The position numbers were made by a program, and so were the translations under genes. From NCBI GenBank assembly GCA_903642235.1, contig CAHJWL010000001.1, positions 62,001-126,000 of the forward strand: a stretch of DNA of 64,000 nucleotides, in the 5' to 3' direction. Positions within the stretch are counted from its first letter, which is position 1. Each line of letters opens with the position of its first letter. Under the pieces are notes generated by a model that did not search any database, had not been told where the DNA came from, and saw only the letters and a list, made by a program, of their open reading frames with translations. Shown piece by piece: positions 16,795 through 25,144 of the stretch. The stretch is from Acidobacteriaceae bacterium. Lineage in GTDB: Bacteria > Acidobacteriota > Terriglobia > Terriglobales > Acidobacteriaceae.

Positions 16795-17457
16795 ATGAAG
16801 AGCGCTGTTGTTTTTGGAGCGAGTGGGTTTGTTGGGTCGCATCTTTTGCGCGAGCTGATGGAGAGTTCCGAGTATGGATCTGTAACCGCAGTGGTGCGCA
16901 AGGACCTGGGGCTTGCCCACCCAAAACTTAGGGTAGTGACGGGCGACTATGACTCTCTGCCGGGTCTGGCGACGGAGATCGCGGCGGATGAGATCTTTCT
17001 CGCTCTTGGCACTACGAAGAAGAACTCGCCTACGGAGGCCGCGTATTCCCAGGTGGATCATGCGTATCCGGTGCTGGCGGCACGGGTGGCAAAGCAAGCA
17101 GGGGCGAAAGCGGTGTTTCTGGTCACGGCGGTGGGCGCTGATCCGAAGTCGAAGTTTTTTTACACGCGGACGAAGGGTGAGACGGAGCGGGATGTGATCG
17201 CGCTCGGCTTCGAGCATACGCATATCTTCCGGCCCTCCATGATCCTGGGGCCTAGAAAAGAGAGACGATCGCTGCTCGAAGCGGTGATGATGAAGCTCTG
17301 GTCTGCTCTAAATCCTGTCCTGAGGGGACGAGGCGAGAGATATAAGGGCATGGCAGGCAAGGAGATTGCGCGAGCGATGCTCCAAGCGGCGAAGCAGCAG
17401 GCGGGGACGCTAACAATTTATACCTGGAGGGAGATGCAGAACCTGCTGCAACGGTAG
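16795..17457 (+). CDS. TIP30/HTATIP2-like NAD(P)-binding oxidoreductase
   Basis: From ATG 16795 this is a 220-residue short-chain-dehydrogenase-type Rossmann protein. The nucleotide-binding motif GASGFVGSHL is at residues 8-17, a YTRTKGETER segment supplies a YxxxK-like pair, and FRPSMILGPRKE follows, as in atypical SDRs related to TIP30 and NAD(P)H-binding YwnB-like proteins. The substrate is unknown. The upstream in-frame ATG at 16732 lies inside the palindrome and is unlikely to be the start. Regulation through that palindrome is likely from position alone. Confidence 0.8.
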   Translation: MKSAVVFGASGFVGSHLLRELMESSEYGSVTAVVRKDLGLAHPKLRVVTGDYDSLPGLATEIAADEIFLALGTTKKNSPTEAAYSQVDHAYPVLAARVAKQAGAKAVFLVTAVGADPKSKFFYTRTKGETERDVIALGFEHTHIFRPSMILGPRKERRSLLEAVMMKLWSALNPVLRGRGERYKGMAGKEIARAMLQAAKQQAGTLTIYTWREMQNLLQR

Positions 17458-17533
17458 AGCGAGTCCGGGAGTGTTCCTAAGGAGGTGGAACCGGCCGGCT
17501 TGTACAATCCAAAGTGACGAGGAGTTTGAGCCG

Positions 17534-17806
17534 ATGGCACACATGGTGTTTGACACGAAGTACAAGCAGGAGATGGAAGGGCTCGATGAGCCGCCGTTCG
17601 ATTCTGATTTCGGGCAGAAGATCTATAAGAATGTGTCGAAGAAGGCGTGGGGCGAGTGGGTGGAGCGGCAGAAGATGCTGCTGAACGAGTATCGGCTGCA
17701 GCCATGGACGCGCGAGGCGCAGGAGTTTCTGGTGGAGCAGATGAACGACTTCTTCTTTGGCGAGGGTGGCGAGTTGCCGAAGGAGTTTGTGGCGCCGACG
17801 TCGTAG
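17534..17806 (+). CDS. yggX: YggX-like Fe(II) trafficking protein
   Basis: This 90-residue protein aligns by eye with YggX: MVFDTKYKQEMEGLD, GQKIYKNVSKKAWGEW, MLLNEYRLQPW and EQMNDFFFGE are its conserved blocks. YggX protects iron-sulfur clusters and DNA from oxidation in enteric bacteria. The cysteine that follows MVF in the enterobacterial protein is aspartate here, so a cysteine-based iron role cannot be assumed. ATG 17534 is preceded by GAGGAG about ten bases upstream; the in-frame start at 17471 lacks support. The gene stands alone between the reductase and tRNA-Pro. Confidence 0.85.
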   Translation: MAHMVFDTKYKQEMEGLDEPPFDSDFGQKIYKNVSKKAWGEWVERQKMLLNEYRLQPWTREAQEFLVEQMNDFFFGEGGELPKEFVAPTS

Positions 17807-17858
17807 TGTTGTTGGGAGTGCACTTGCTTTACGGCTGTCTTTGAGGGAAGACAACAGC

Positions 17859-17911
17859 AGATCCCTACGGGATGACAGCCAAGACTCAGTGGTAGGTCCC
17901 TATGGGATGGG
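17859..17911. repeat. Two dispersed GATCCC-element copies
   Basis: AGATCCCTACGGGATGACA lies at 17859-17877 after yggX. A degenerate second copy, AGGTCCCTATGGGATGG, follows at about 17894-17911. Both face the same way as the large array near 1.1 kb. No gene is seen between yggX and tRNA-Pro. Confidence 0.8.
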
Positions 17912-18024
17912 GACCAAGGGTTGTGCTGCTGGCGGTAGTGCTGCGGTGGCGAGAGAGCGATCCTCGTGTAGACTTTGGAGTGTTGGTACCCCGCCTTGAT
18001 CCGCCTGGATTGAGGGTACGGCGT

Positions 18025-18101
18025 CGGGACGTGGCTCAGCCTGGTAGAGCGCACCCTTGGGGTGGGTGAGGTCGCTAGTTCGAATCTAGTCGTCCCGACC
18101 A
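18025..18101 (+). tRNA. tRNA-Pro (GGG anticodon), CCA encoded
   Basis: A 77-base cloverleaf can be folded by hand. The acceptor stem pairs CGGGACG with CGTCCCG, the D stem GCTC/GAGC, the anticodon stem CACCC/GGGTG around the loop TTGGGGT, which places GGG at the anticodon, and the T stem CTAGT/TCTAG-type pairs flank TTCGAAT. The CCA end is encoded (18099-18101). The GGG anticodon indicates proline. Confidence 0.93.
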
Positions 18102-18179
18102 TTTACTTTTCCTTACATTTTGCGTTGCTGGTGTGGTGCTTGCTGCTGCCTGGGCTTGCTGTGGCTCCGTGGCAACAGC

Positions 18180-18200
18180 AGATCCCTGCGGGATGACAAC
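18180..18200. repeat. Dispersed GATCCC-element copy
   Basis: AGATCCCTGCGGGATGACAA lies just downstream of tRNA-Pro and ahead of the chitinase stop, in the same orientation as the other copies. The central CTGC variant keeps the ATCCC/GGGAT pairing. Confidence 0.8.
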
Positions 18201-18273
18201 CCAAAGAGACTGGGGACCGGACTAGTATCTGGGCTGCCTCACTGTTTCCGGCGTCTTCTTGCGTGTTGTTGTT

Positions 18274-19590
18274 TTACCTGGCGGTTGGGCCGAGCAGGCC
18301 GAGGTGTGCGGCGCGGAGGAGAGCGCTGTCGGCGGAGTCCTCGCTGAGCTCCCAGGCCATGATGCCGCCGAGGTGCTCGTCGCGGGCGAAGCGTGCCTTG
18401 GTGCGGGCGGAGGTGGGGTCCTCGTAGGTCCAGAAGGTGCTGCCGTCAAAGAGCCATGGGGCTTTGGAGTGCGGGTCGCGATAGAGGATGAAGGGTGGAG
18501 TGGTTGCTGGAGCGGAGCTTGCCGGTGAAGCTGGGCCGGTCTGCGATACGGCCACGGATGTGGCGGGTGCGGATGCCGGCGGAGTTCGTGTGAGGGCGGG
18601 CTCCGACGCCATGAGGTCGCGGAAGAAGGGGTACGGGCGATCGCCGCGGATGGAGTGGCCGGGCTGCCAGAAGCCGTTGTCGGCGCGCGCGACCTGTTGC
18701 CAGCCGTAGCCGTAGAAGGGGATGCCCATGAGGAGTTTGGCGGCGGGGATGCCGGCGGCCTCCCACTCATGGACGCTGCGTTCCACGCTGCCGCCCTTGC
18801 CATCCTCGGTGTAGAGCGGCGCGAGGAAGCCGGTGCGCGGGTTCCATGGGCCGTTGTAGTCGTAGTTCATGAGGCCGACCTGATCGACGAGTCCGTTGAC
18901 GGCGGCGAGGTCGACGCCGCCATTCATGCGCGGCGAGGGGCCGGCGGCGATGGTGAGCAGGAGGCCGGGGCGGACGGCGTTCATGGCCTGGCGGAGGTCG
19001 GAGAGGAGAGCGACGAAGTTGGCGGCGTCATCGCCGTGCGGGTACTCCCAATCGACGTCGATGCCGTCGAAGAGGCGGGGCGCTTCAACTCCCGGCGCGA
19101 GATGGCCGCGCAGGAAGATGTCGACGCAGGATGCAACGAAGGCCGGGCGGGCGGCGGGCTGAGCGTCGGCGGCGAAGTCTTTGGCCTGGCCCTCGAGCGA
19201 GAGCAGGACTTTGAGCTTGGGGTAGCGGCGCTTGAGCTCGGCGAGCTGGTGGAGGTTGCCGCGGAAGGGCTGCGCGGGCGCGTCGGCGAGGCCGGTGACG
19301 CTGTCCGCGGCGGAGAAGGTCATGTTGAGGTCGGCGTTCGGATCGGCGACGGAGCAGTGGCCGCCCGTGACGAAGCCTTGCGCGTAGTTGATCTGATCAA
19401 GCTGCTGGATGGCGCCGCTGCTGACGAGGTTTTTGACGAAGAAGTGGTCATAGACGCCCCATTGGCCGAAGTAGGCGACGACCCTGGGGCGTGGGGATGC
19501 TTTCGGAGCCCTCACGGGCGATGGAGTCGCACTGTGGGCGAGGGCTGAGCCGGTGAGGAGCAGGGCAGCGAGGAACAGGGACAGACGCAT
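18274..19590 (-). CDS. Secreted GH18 chitinase-like glycosidase
   Basis: This 438-residue protein has a signal peptide (RLSLFLAALLLTGSALA). The GH18 active-site motif DGIDVDWEYP is at residues 175-184 with Glu182 as acid catalyst, flanked by VVAYFGQWG (first strand), MNYDYNG and a C-terminal GGIMAWELSEDS block, so the TIM barrel is complete. GH18 enzymes cut beta-1,4-linked GlcNAc polymers such as chitin. A Pro/Ser/Ala-rich stretch (about 340-370) looks like an insert or flexible loop. ATG 19590 opens the signal peptide; the longer frame to 19746 overlaps the divergent rel start and was rejected. It fits the GH20 and TonB-receptor genes further right. Confidence 0.88.
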   Translation of the reverse strand: MRLSLFLAALLLTGSALAHSATPSPVRAPKASPRPRVVAYFGQWGVYDHFFVKNLVSSGAIQQLDQINYAQGFVTGGHCSVADPNADLNMTFSAADSVTGLADAPAQPFRGNLHQLAELKRRYPKLKVLLSLEGQAKDFAADAQPAARPAFVASCVDIFLRGHLAPGVEAPRLFDGIDVDWEYPHGDDAANFVALLSDLRQAMNAVRPGLLLTIAAGPSPRMNGGVDLAAVNGLVDQVGLMNYDYNGPWNPRTGFLAPLYTEDGKGGSVERSVHEWEAAGIPAAKLLMGIPFYGYGWQQVARADNGFWQPGHSIRGDRPYPFFRDLMASEPALTRTPPASAPATSVAVSQTGPASPASSAPATTPPFILYRDPHSKAPWLFDGSTFWTYEDPTSARTKARFARDEHLGGIMAWELSEDSADSALLRAAHLGLLGPTAR

Positions 19591-19726
19591 GGCAGGGTGG
19601 AAGCGAGAACGACCGGAGTGGATCACATGGATTGGACGCGCGGAGGCATGGCTGGGCCTCATGGCATCGTGAGCGCGAGGGTACCGGCATGTGAAAGGTC
19701 CATCAAAAAGCCACTTATAATGAGCC

Positions 19727-22225
19727 ATGCCAAGCATTGATCCCATTCTGCCGAAGTCTGATCCGCTGCCGCGGACGGAGACCGGTGTGGATGCGGGGGA
19801 GATCAGCGACGGCGGGCTGGAGATGGAGGCGGCACTTCCGGAGGATGTTTCCTCTCTGGAGGACGCGCGCGGACATGGACTCTCGAGTGTGCGCGGAGGG
19901 GTCCATGGGGTAGCTCTGCCGGAGCTGGCGGGGACGTTCGCGTCGGCGGAGGACCTGCTTGAGCCGTCGACGGACGCGGCTGAGACGAAGGGGACAGGAC
20001 CGGGCTCGGCGCCGGCGTCGATCGAGGCCTACTTCGAGCGGGTGCTGCGCATTGTTCATGAGAATCGGCCGAATGATGATCTTGAGCTGATCCGGCGCGC
20101 ATGGGAGTTTTGCAAGCAGCAGCATGACGGACAGCTGCGGGCGAGTGGTGAGCCGTACATCATTCATCCGCTCGAGGTCGCGCATGTGCTGGCGGAGCTG
20201 AAGATGGATTCGACGGCGATTGCGGGCGGTCTGCTGCATGACGCGGTCGAAGACACGGACGTGACGTCGGCGGAGATCGCGAAGCGCTTCAACGAGCAGG
20301 TGGCTCACATTGTTGAAGGCGTGACGAAGCTCGACAAGATCAAGTTTGCGAACCGCGAAGACCACCAGGCGGAGAACATCCGCAAGATGCTGCTGGCGAT
20401 GGTGACGGACATTCGCGTGGTGATCATCAAGCTGGCGGACCGGCTGCACAACATGCGGACGCTCGAGCACCTGAAGCCGGAGAAGCAGCAGAAGATTGCG
20501 CGCGAGACGCTGGACATCTATGCGCCGCTGGCGCATAGGCTGGGCATGGGCAAGCTGCGCGGTGAGCTCGAAGATCTTGCCTTCCGCTATACCGATCCGT
20601 ACGCGTATGAGCGTGTGTCGAATGAAGTCGATGCGCTGCGCGGCGAGAACGAGACGTTTCTGGAGACGGTGGTTGCGCAGATGCAGGCAGCTCTCGGCGA
20701 GCATGCGATCTCGGGGCGGGTGGAGTCGCGGATCAAGCGGCTGTACTCGATTCAGCAGAAGCTCGAGAGCCAGGGGATTCCGGTTGATCAGGTGTACGAC
20801 CTGCTGGCGGTGCGGGTGATCTGCGAGAGCGTGCAGGACTGCTACGCGGTGCTGGGGCTGCTGCACTCGATCTGGCGGCCGGTGCCGGGCCGCATTAAGG
20901 ACTTCATCGCGATGCCGCGGCCGAACCTGTATCAATCGCTGCATACGACGCTCATTGCCGACGGCGGGCACCAGTTCGAGGTGCAGATCCGCACGGAGGA
21001 CATGCATCGTGTGGCCGAGGAGGGCATTGCGGCGCATTGGAAGTACAAGGCCAGCGACAATGTGACGGCCAAGGACGAGCAGCGGCTGGCGTGGGTGCGG
21101 CAGCTGGTGGAATGGCAGCGCGAGATGAGCGATCCGAATGAGTTCATGTCGACGCTCAAGATCGATCTGTATCCGGAGGAGGTGTACACCTTCACGCCGA
21201 AGGGCAAGGTCGTTGTGCTGCCGAAGGATGCGAGCCCGATCGACTTTGCGTATGCGATCCATACGGAGGTCGGCAACACGACGACCGGCGCGAAGGTGAA
21301 TGGGCGCATTGTGCCGCTGCGGACGCGGCTGCGGAATGGCGACATCGTCGAGGTGATGACGCAGACGGGCCACGCGCCGAGCCGCGACTGGCTGAGTTTC
21401 ACGAAGAGCTCGCGGGCACGGAACAAGATCAAGCACTGGTTGAACGAGCATCAGCGCGAGCGGGCGATTGAGATCGGCAGAAAGCTGCTGGAACGCGAGG
21501 CGCGCAAGTTCAAGGTATCGGTCTCGAAGTTCACCACGGCGGACTATGAGCGCGTGGCGAATGAGTACGGGCTGGGCGGCGAGCCGGAGCTGCTGGCGGC
21601 GATCGGGTTTGGCAAGTATTCGGCACGGCAGGCGCTGAATAAGCTTGATCCGGGGTCGACGACGCAGGGGGAGATGCCGGCCGGCGAGAACGTGGTCGGG
21701 AACGCGATCGGGCAGATGTCCGAAGCGGTCAAGCGCGTCTTTTTCGGGCGCGGGTCGGACTCGCTGCAGGTGGAGGGGCAGGACGATCTGCTGGTGTACC
21801 GCGCGCGCTGTTGTAACCCCATCCGTGGCGAGGAGATTGTGGGCTACGTGACGCGCGGCAAGGGTGTAGCGGTGCATGCGAGGAGCTGCCCGAACGTGCA
21901 GAACCTGCTGTACGAGAGCGACCGGCGCATTCAGGTGGAGTGGGCTGAGGCGCCGGGCGAGACGAGCGTGACCAAAACGCAGACCTATCCCGTAAAGTTG
22001 ATGGTGATCTGCGATGACCGTGCGGGCATGTTGAAGGAGTTTACGGCGATCATCTCGGATGAAGGAACGAACATTCGCAGTGTGGACTCGAAGGTGGCGG
22101 CGGACGGCAGCGCGGTGGTGGACTTTGTGATCGAGATTGTGGATCTGCGGCAGTTGAACAAGTTGATTCAGGGCTTGCGGCGCGTAGCGGGTGTGCGGGA
22201 TGTGCAGCGTGTGCAGAAGATTTGA
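19727..22225 (+). CDS. rel: Bifunctional (p)ppGpp synthase/hydrolase
   Basis: This 832-residue Rel/SpoT protein makes and degrades the stringent-response alarmone. The N-terminal HD hydrolase site is intact (His171-Asp172 and Glu175-Asp176 in LLHDAVEDTD). The synthase domain has the YQSLHTTL motif, and RIKD at 389-392 is the RxKD form seen in bifunctional enzymes rather than the ExDD of monofunctional RelA. A TGS domain (VYTFTPKGKVVVLPKDAS), a zinc-finger-like segment with CCNPIRG and an ACT domain at the C-terminus follow. About 90 extra residues precede the HD domain, low in complexity and probably disordered. No neighbouring gene is co-oriented until the trp leader. Confidence 0.95.
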   Translation: MPSIDPILPKSDPLPRTETGVDAGEISDGGLEMEAALPEDVSSLEDARGHGLSSVRGGVHGVALPELAGTFASAEDLLEPSTDAAETKGTGPGSAPASIEAYFERVLRIVHENRPNDDLELIRRAWEFCKQQHDGQLRASGEPYIIHPLEVAHVLAELKMDSTAIAGGLLHDAVEDTDVTSAEIAKRFNEQVAHIVEGVTKLDKIKFANREDHQAENIRKMLLAMVTDIRVVIIKLADRLHNMRTLEHLKPEKQQKIARETLDIYAPLAHRLGMGKLRGELEDLAFRYTDPYAYERVSNEVDALRGENETFLETVVAQMQAALGEHAISGRVESRIKRLYSIQQKLESQGIPVDQVYDLLAVRVICESVQDCYAVLGLLHSIWRPVPGRIKDFIAMPRPNLYQSLHTTLIADGGHQFEVQIRTEDMHRVAEEGIAAHWKYKASDNVTAKDEQRLAWVRQLVEWQREMSDPNEFMSTLKIDLYPEEVYTFTPKGKVVVLPKDASPIDFAYAIHTEVGNTTTGAKVNGRIVPLRTRLRNGDIVEVMTQTGHAPSRDWLSFTKSSRARNKIKHWLNEHQRERAIEIGRKLLEREARKFKVSVSKFTTADYERVANEYGLGGEPELLAAIGFGKYSARQALNKLDPGSTTQGEMPAGENVVGNAIGQMSEAVKRVFFGRGSDSLQVEGQDDLLVYRARCCNPIRGEEIVGYVTRGKGVAVHARSCPNVQNLLYESDRRIQVEWAEAPGETSVTKTQTYPVKLMVICDDRAGMLKEFTAIISDEGTNIRSVDSKVAADGSAVVDFVIEIVDLRQLNKLIQGLRRVAGVRDVQRVQKI

Positions 22226-22287
22226 AGCGGCTCGCGAGATCTAAAGGTTGCGGTTGCGAGACCCGCGCATGTATCGTGAGAGTCACG

Positions 22288-22383
22288 ATGATTGCTTTCA
22301 GCACCCGCCGCTTCTGGTTTACGTTCCGCTACTGGCGCACAGTGGCGGCCGCGGCGGAGCAGGTTCCTCTGACAGTTGTGTAA
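22288..22383 (+). CDS. Candidate aromatic-rich leader peptide ahead of trpB
   Basis: ATG 22288 to TAA 22383 encodes 31 residues. The first half is unusually aromatic, MIAFSTRRFWFTFRYW, with Trp codons at positions 10 and 16, three more Phe and one Tyr. It ends 28 bases before a strong hairpin and 97 bases before trpB. This is the layout of an attenuator leader peptide, whose translation stalls when charged tRNA-Trp or other aromatic tRNAs are scarce. The Shine-Dalgarno sequence is weak (GAGAG). Conservation in relatives was not checked. Confidence 0.5.
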   Translation: MIAFSTRRFWFTFRYWRTVAAAAEQVPLTVV

Positions 22384-22411
22384 CGGGAAATCAGACGATC
22401 CAAGATTCTGC

Positions 22412-22442
22412 AAAGGCCGCGACTGATTGAGTCGCGGCCTTT
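22412..22442 (+). terminator. Strong hairpin, attenuator or rel terminator
   Basis: AAAGGCCGCGACT (22412-22424) pairs perfectly with AGTCGCGGCCTTT (22430-22442) around GATTG: 13 bp, followed by GCTTTG, only weakly T-rich. It may end rel transcription or act as an attenuator for the trp genes. An upstream CGCGGC in the leader peptide's alanine codons (22350-22355) could pair with GCCGCG of the left arm, a six-base antiterminator candidate; this is inference. Confidence 0.65.
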
Positions 22443-22479
22443 GCTTTGTGCAGTGAGAGGGCATCGGGAGAGCAGGGTT

Positions 22480-23742
22480 ATGAGCACAGAGGCAGTGGTT
22501 CCGAATCCGAGTGCAGCGATCGCAGGGCGCTTCGGCAGGTACGGCGGGCGGTATGTGCCGGAGACGCTGATGGCGGCGCTTGAAGAGCTGGAGGCGGCGT
22601 ATGAGGCGACGAAGCAGGATGCGGCGTTTCAGGCAGAGCTGGCCGACCTGCTGCATCATTACTGCGGCCGGCCGACGCCGCTCTACTTTGCCAAGCGGCT
22701 CACGGAGCAGTGTGGCGGCGCGAAGATCTATCTGAAGCGGGAGGACCTGCTGCACACCGGCGCGCACAAGATCAACAATGCGCTGGGGCAGGGTCTGCTG
22801 GCGCGAAGGATGGGCAAGCAGCGGATCATCGCGGAGACAGGTGCGGGCCAGCACGGTGTGGCGACGGCGACGGTGTGTGCGCTGCTGGGGCTGGAGTGTG
22901 TGATCTACATGGGCGAAGAGGACATGCGCCGGCAGGAGCTGAACGTGTATCGCATGCGGCTGCTGGGCGCGGAGGTGCGCGGTGTCGGGTCGGGATCCGC
23001 GACGCTGAAGGATGCGATTAACGAGGCGATGCGCGACTGGGTCACGAACGTGCGATCGACGTTTTACATCCTTGGCAGCGCGCTTGGGGCGCATCCGTAT
23101 CCGACGATGGTACGCGACTTCCATCGCGTGATTGGGCAGGAGGCGCGGCAGCAGATCCTGGAGCAGGAGGGCAGGCTGCCAACGGTGATTGTGGCCTGTG
23201 TGGGTGGCGGATCGAATGCGATTGGTGCGTTCTATGAGTTTCTTCCCGATGCGAATGTGCGGCTGATTGGCGTGGAGGCTGGCGGGCGAGGCGGCGGTCT
23301 GGGCGAGCATGCGGCGCGGTTTCAGAAGGCGGGCGGCGGTGTTCCCGGTGTGCTGCAGGGTACGTACTCGTATGTGTTACAAGATGACGCGGGGCAGATC
23401 AGCCTGACGCATAGTGTGAGCGCGGGGCTGGACTATGCGAGTGTCGGCCCGGAGCACGCGATGCTGCACGACTCGGGGCGGGCGACGTATACGTCGTGCT
23501 CGGATGAGGATGCGCTCAAGGCGACGGTGACGCTGAGTCGCGTAGAGGGGATTGTGCCGGCGCTCGAGACGGCGCATGCGGTTGCGGAGGCAATTCGTCT
23601 GGCGCCGACGATGGCGAAGGACGAGGTGTTGATGGTGAACCTGTCGGGACGCGGCGATAAGGATATGGGGATTTTGTCTCGGGAACTGAAGCTGGGCGGA
23701 GCGGAGACCGGGCCCGCGGAGAATCGGGGGACGTCGAGCTAA
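22480..23742 (+). CDS. trpB: Tryptophan synthase beta subunit
   Basis: This 420-residue PLP enzyme condenses indole with serine in the last step of tryptophan synthesis. [13 protein letters not shown] opens the fold, the PLP-lysine is Lys97 in [25 protein letters not shown] and [10 protein letters not shown] follow, and the C-terminal [16 protein letters not shown] is conserved. GGGAG precedes ATG 22480. The last 25 residues are low-complexity. It lies downstream of the leader-peptide and hairpin region and is separated from trpA by 215 bases of repeats, unusually far for subunits of one complex. Confidence 0.96.
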   Translation: MSTEAVVPNPSAAIAGRFGRYGGRYVPETLMAALEELEAAYEATKQDAAFQAELADLLHHYCGRPTPLYFAKRLTEQCGGAKIYLKREDLLHTGAHKINNALGQGLLARRMGKQRIIAETGAGQHGVATATVCALLGLECVIYMGEEDMRRQELNVYRMRLLGAEVRGVGSGSATLKDAINEAMRDWVTNVRSTFYILGSALGAHPYPTMVRDFHRVIGQEARQQILEQEGRLPTVIVACVGGGSNAIGAFYEFLPDANVRLIGVEAGGRGGGLGEHAARFQKAGGGVPGVLQGTYSYVLQDDAGQISLTHSVSAGLDYASVGPEHAMLHDSGRATYTSCSDEDALKATVTLSRVEGIVPALETAHAVAEAIRLAPTMAKDEVLMVNLSGRGDKDMGILSRELKLGGAETGPAENRGTSS

Positions 23743-23793
23743 GAGCTGGATGACGCAGCGCGAGCGGCGCGGCCAAAAGCAAGAAGCAGAAGC

Positions 23794-23939
23794 AGATCCC
23801 TACGGGATGACAACCAATTCGGGGCTGCGATGACGAGGACCAAGGCCTGCGATGACGAGGACTATGGATCTGCGATGACGAGTACTAAGGGCCTGCGATG
23901 ACGAGGACTACGGGGTCTGTGCTGATGATGACGAGATGG
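23794..23939. repeat. Dispersed element plus 23-bp tandem repeat between trpB and trpA
   Basis: One AGATCCCTACGGGATGACAA element (23794-23814) is followed by four clear copies of CTGCGATGACGAGGACTA-type units starting at 23825, 23847, 23870 and 23893 (periods 22-23) and one degenerate unit at about 23917. The rest of the trpB-trpA gap has AAAGAGG just before the trpA ATG. No terminator-like hairpin with a T-tract is visible, so transcription may read through. Confidence 0.85.
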
Positions 23940-23957
23940 AAGTAGGGAAAGAGGACG

Positions 23958-24758
23958 ATGGCGATTCAGTTCAACACGCGGCCGGGTTTAGTGGCGTATC
24001 TGACGGCGGGTGATCCGGACATCGAGACCACGCGGGAGATCGCGCTGGCGGCGATTGACAATGGCGCGGACGTGATTGAACTGGGTGTGCCGTTCAGCGA
24101 TCCGCTGGCGGATGGGCCGGTGATTCAGCGGGCGAGCGGGCGGGCGGTGGCGCGTGGTGTGCGACTGCTGGATGTGCTGGCGCTGGCGGCGGAACTTCGG
24201 GCGGCCCGGCCAAGCGCGGGGCTGGTGATCTTCAGCTATCTGAATCCTGTGGTGCGGCTGGGGATGCGGACGTTTTGCGCGCGGGCGGCGGAGGCCGGCG
24301 CGGATGGTGTGTTGCTGACGGACATGATCGTTGAAGAGGCGGGCGAGTATCTGGAGGCCATGCGAGAGCATGCGCTCGCGCCGGTGTTTCTGGCGGCGCC
24401 GACGAGCCCGGATGCGCGATTGAAGGCGATCTGCGAGGTGAGCCGAGGCTTCGTGTACGCTGTCTCGCGGGTCGGTGTTACAGGAGCACAGACGACTGTG
24501 GGGAATGACGCGGAGACCCTGGTGACGCGGCTGCGGCGCTATGCGACGACGCCGATCGCGGTTGGCTTCGGTATCTCGAACGCGGAGCATGTACGGGCGG
24601 TGGGCCGGTTTGCGGACGCCGCGATTATCGGCAGTGCTCTGGTGGCATTGATCGAGAGCAGCGAGCGATCGGAGGCAGCCAAGACGATCGGCAGCTTTAT
24701 CGCCGGGCTGCGTGTGGCTGAGGGCGAACCGGAACGCATGGCGGCGGGAAAGTTATGA
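23958..24758 (+). CDS. trpA: Tryptophan synthase alpha subunit
   Basis: This 266-residue TIM-barrel protein cleaves indole-3-glycerol phosphate and passes indole to TrpB. The catalytic residues are Glu41 and Asp52 in ELGVPFSDPLADGP; LLTDM supplies the conserved Asp122, and AVGFGISNAEH and ADAAIIGSALV form the phosphate-binding end. AAAGAGG precedes the ATG. Slightly shorter N-terminus than the E. coli enzyme. It starts the run trpA-aroQ-aroF-tyrA with short gaps. No other trp genes lie in the window. Confidence 0.95.
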   Translation: MAIQFNTRPGLVAYLTAGDPDIETTREIALAAIDNGADVIELGVPFSDPLADGPVIQRASGRAVARGVRLLDVLALAAELRAARPSAGLVIFSYLNPVVRLGMRTFCARAAEAGADGVLLTDMIVEEAGEYLEAMREHALAPVFLAAPTSPDARLKAICEVSRGFVYAVSRVGVTGAQTTVGNDAETLVTRLRRYATTPIAVGFGISNAEHVRAVGRFADAAIIGSALVALIESSERSEAAKTIGSFIAGLRVAEGEPERMAAGKL

Positions 24759-24810
24759 TGGAGCGCGGACACGAGTGCATCGCGAACGCTTCGCATATAT
24801 GGAGGAAGGT

Positions 24811-25095
24811 TTGGCACAGGACGAGCAAATGCAGATAGTCGCGCTTCGGGAGAAGATCGATGCGATGGATGAGCAGATCATTCGGCTGATCAGCCAGCGG
24901 GCGGAGGCTGCGACCACCATAGGCCAGCTGAAGCGGGGTGCGGAGCTGCCTGTGTACGAGCCGCGCCGCGAGGAAGAGGTCTTCAACAACGTGCGCAAGC
25001 TCAACCCCGGTCCCCTGGCCGATGCCGAACTGCTGCATGTTTACGAGCGCATCATCGACGTGATGCGGACGCTGCAGAGGCGCGACGCGAAGTAG
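24811..25095 (+). CDS. aroQ: Chorismate mutase (AroQ class)
   Basis: The protein has about 94 residues of the all-helical AroQ fold: LREKIDAMDEQIIRLISQRAE, GQLKRG, YEPRREEEVFNNV and ERIIDVMRTLQ. It converts chorismate to prephenate for Phe and Tyr. The start is decided by the ribosome-binding site: GGAGGAAGG at 24801-24809 sits just before TTG 24811, whereas ATG 24799 contains those bases in its own second to fourth codons and has no site of its own. ATG 24829 is too far from the site. A TTG start is therefore proposed. It is 49 bases from aroF. Confidence 0.88.
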   Translation: MAQDEQMQIVALREKIDAMDEQIIRLISQRAEAATTIGQLKRGAELPVYEPRREEEVFNNVRKLNPGPLADAELLHVYERIIDVMRTLQRRDAK

Positions 25096-25144
25096 AGCGG
25101 CGGCACACCTACCAGACTTTTAGCAGAGGAAAGCGACGAGAGAC

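Noticed and set aside
19715..21877. 720-codon minus-strand frame antisense to rel
   Set aside because: Arg/His/Leu-rich shadow with no domain signature; the plus strand carries all Rel domains.
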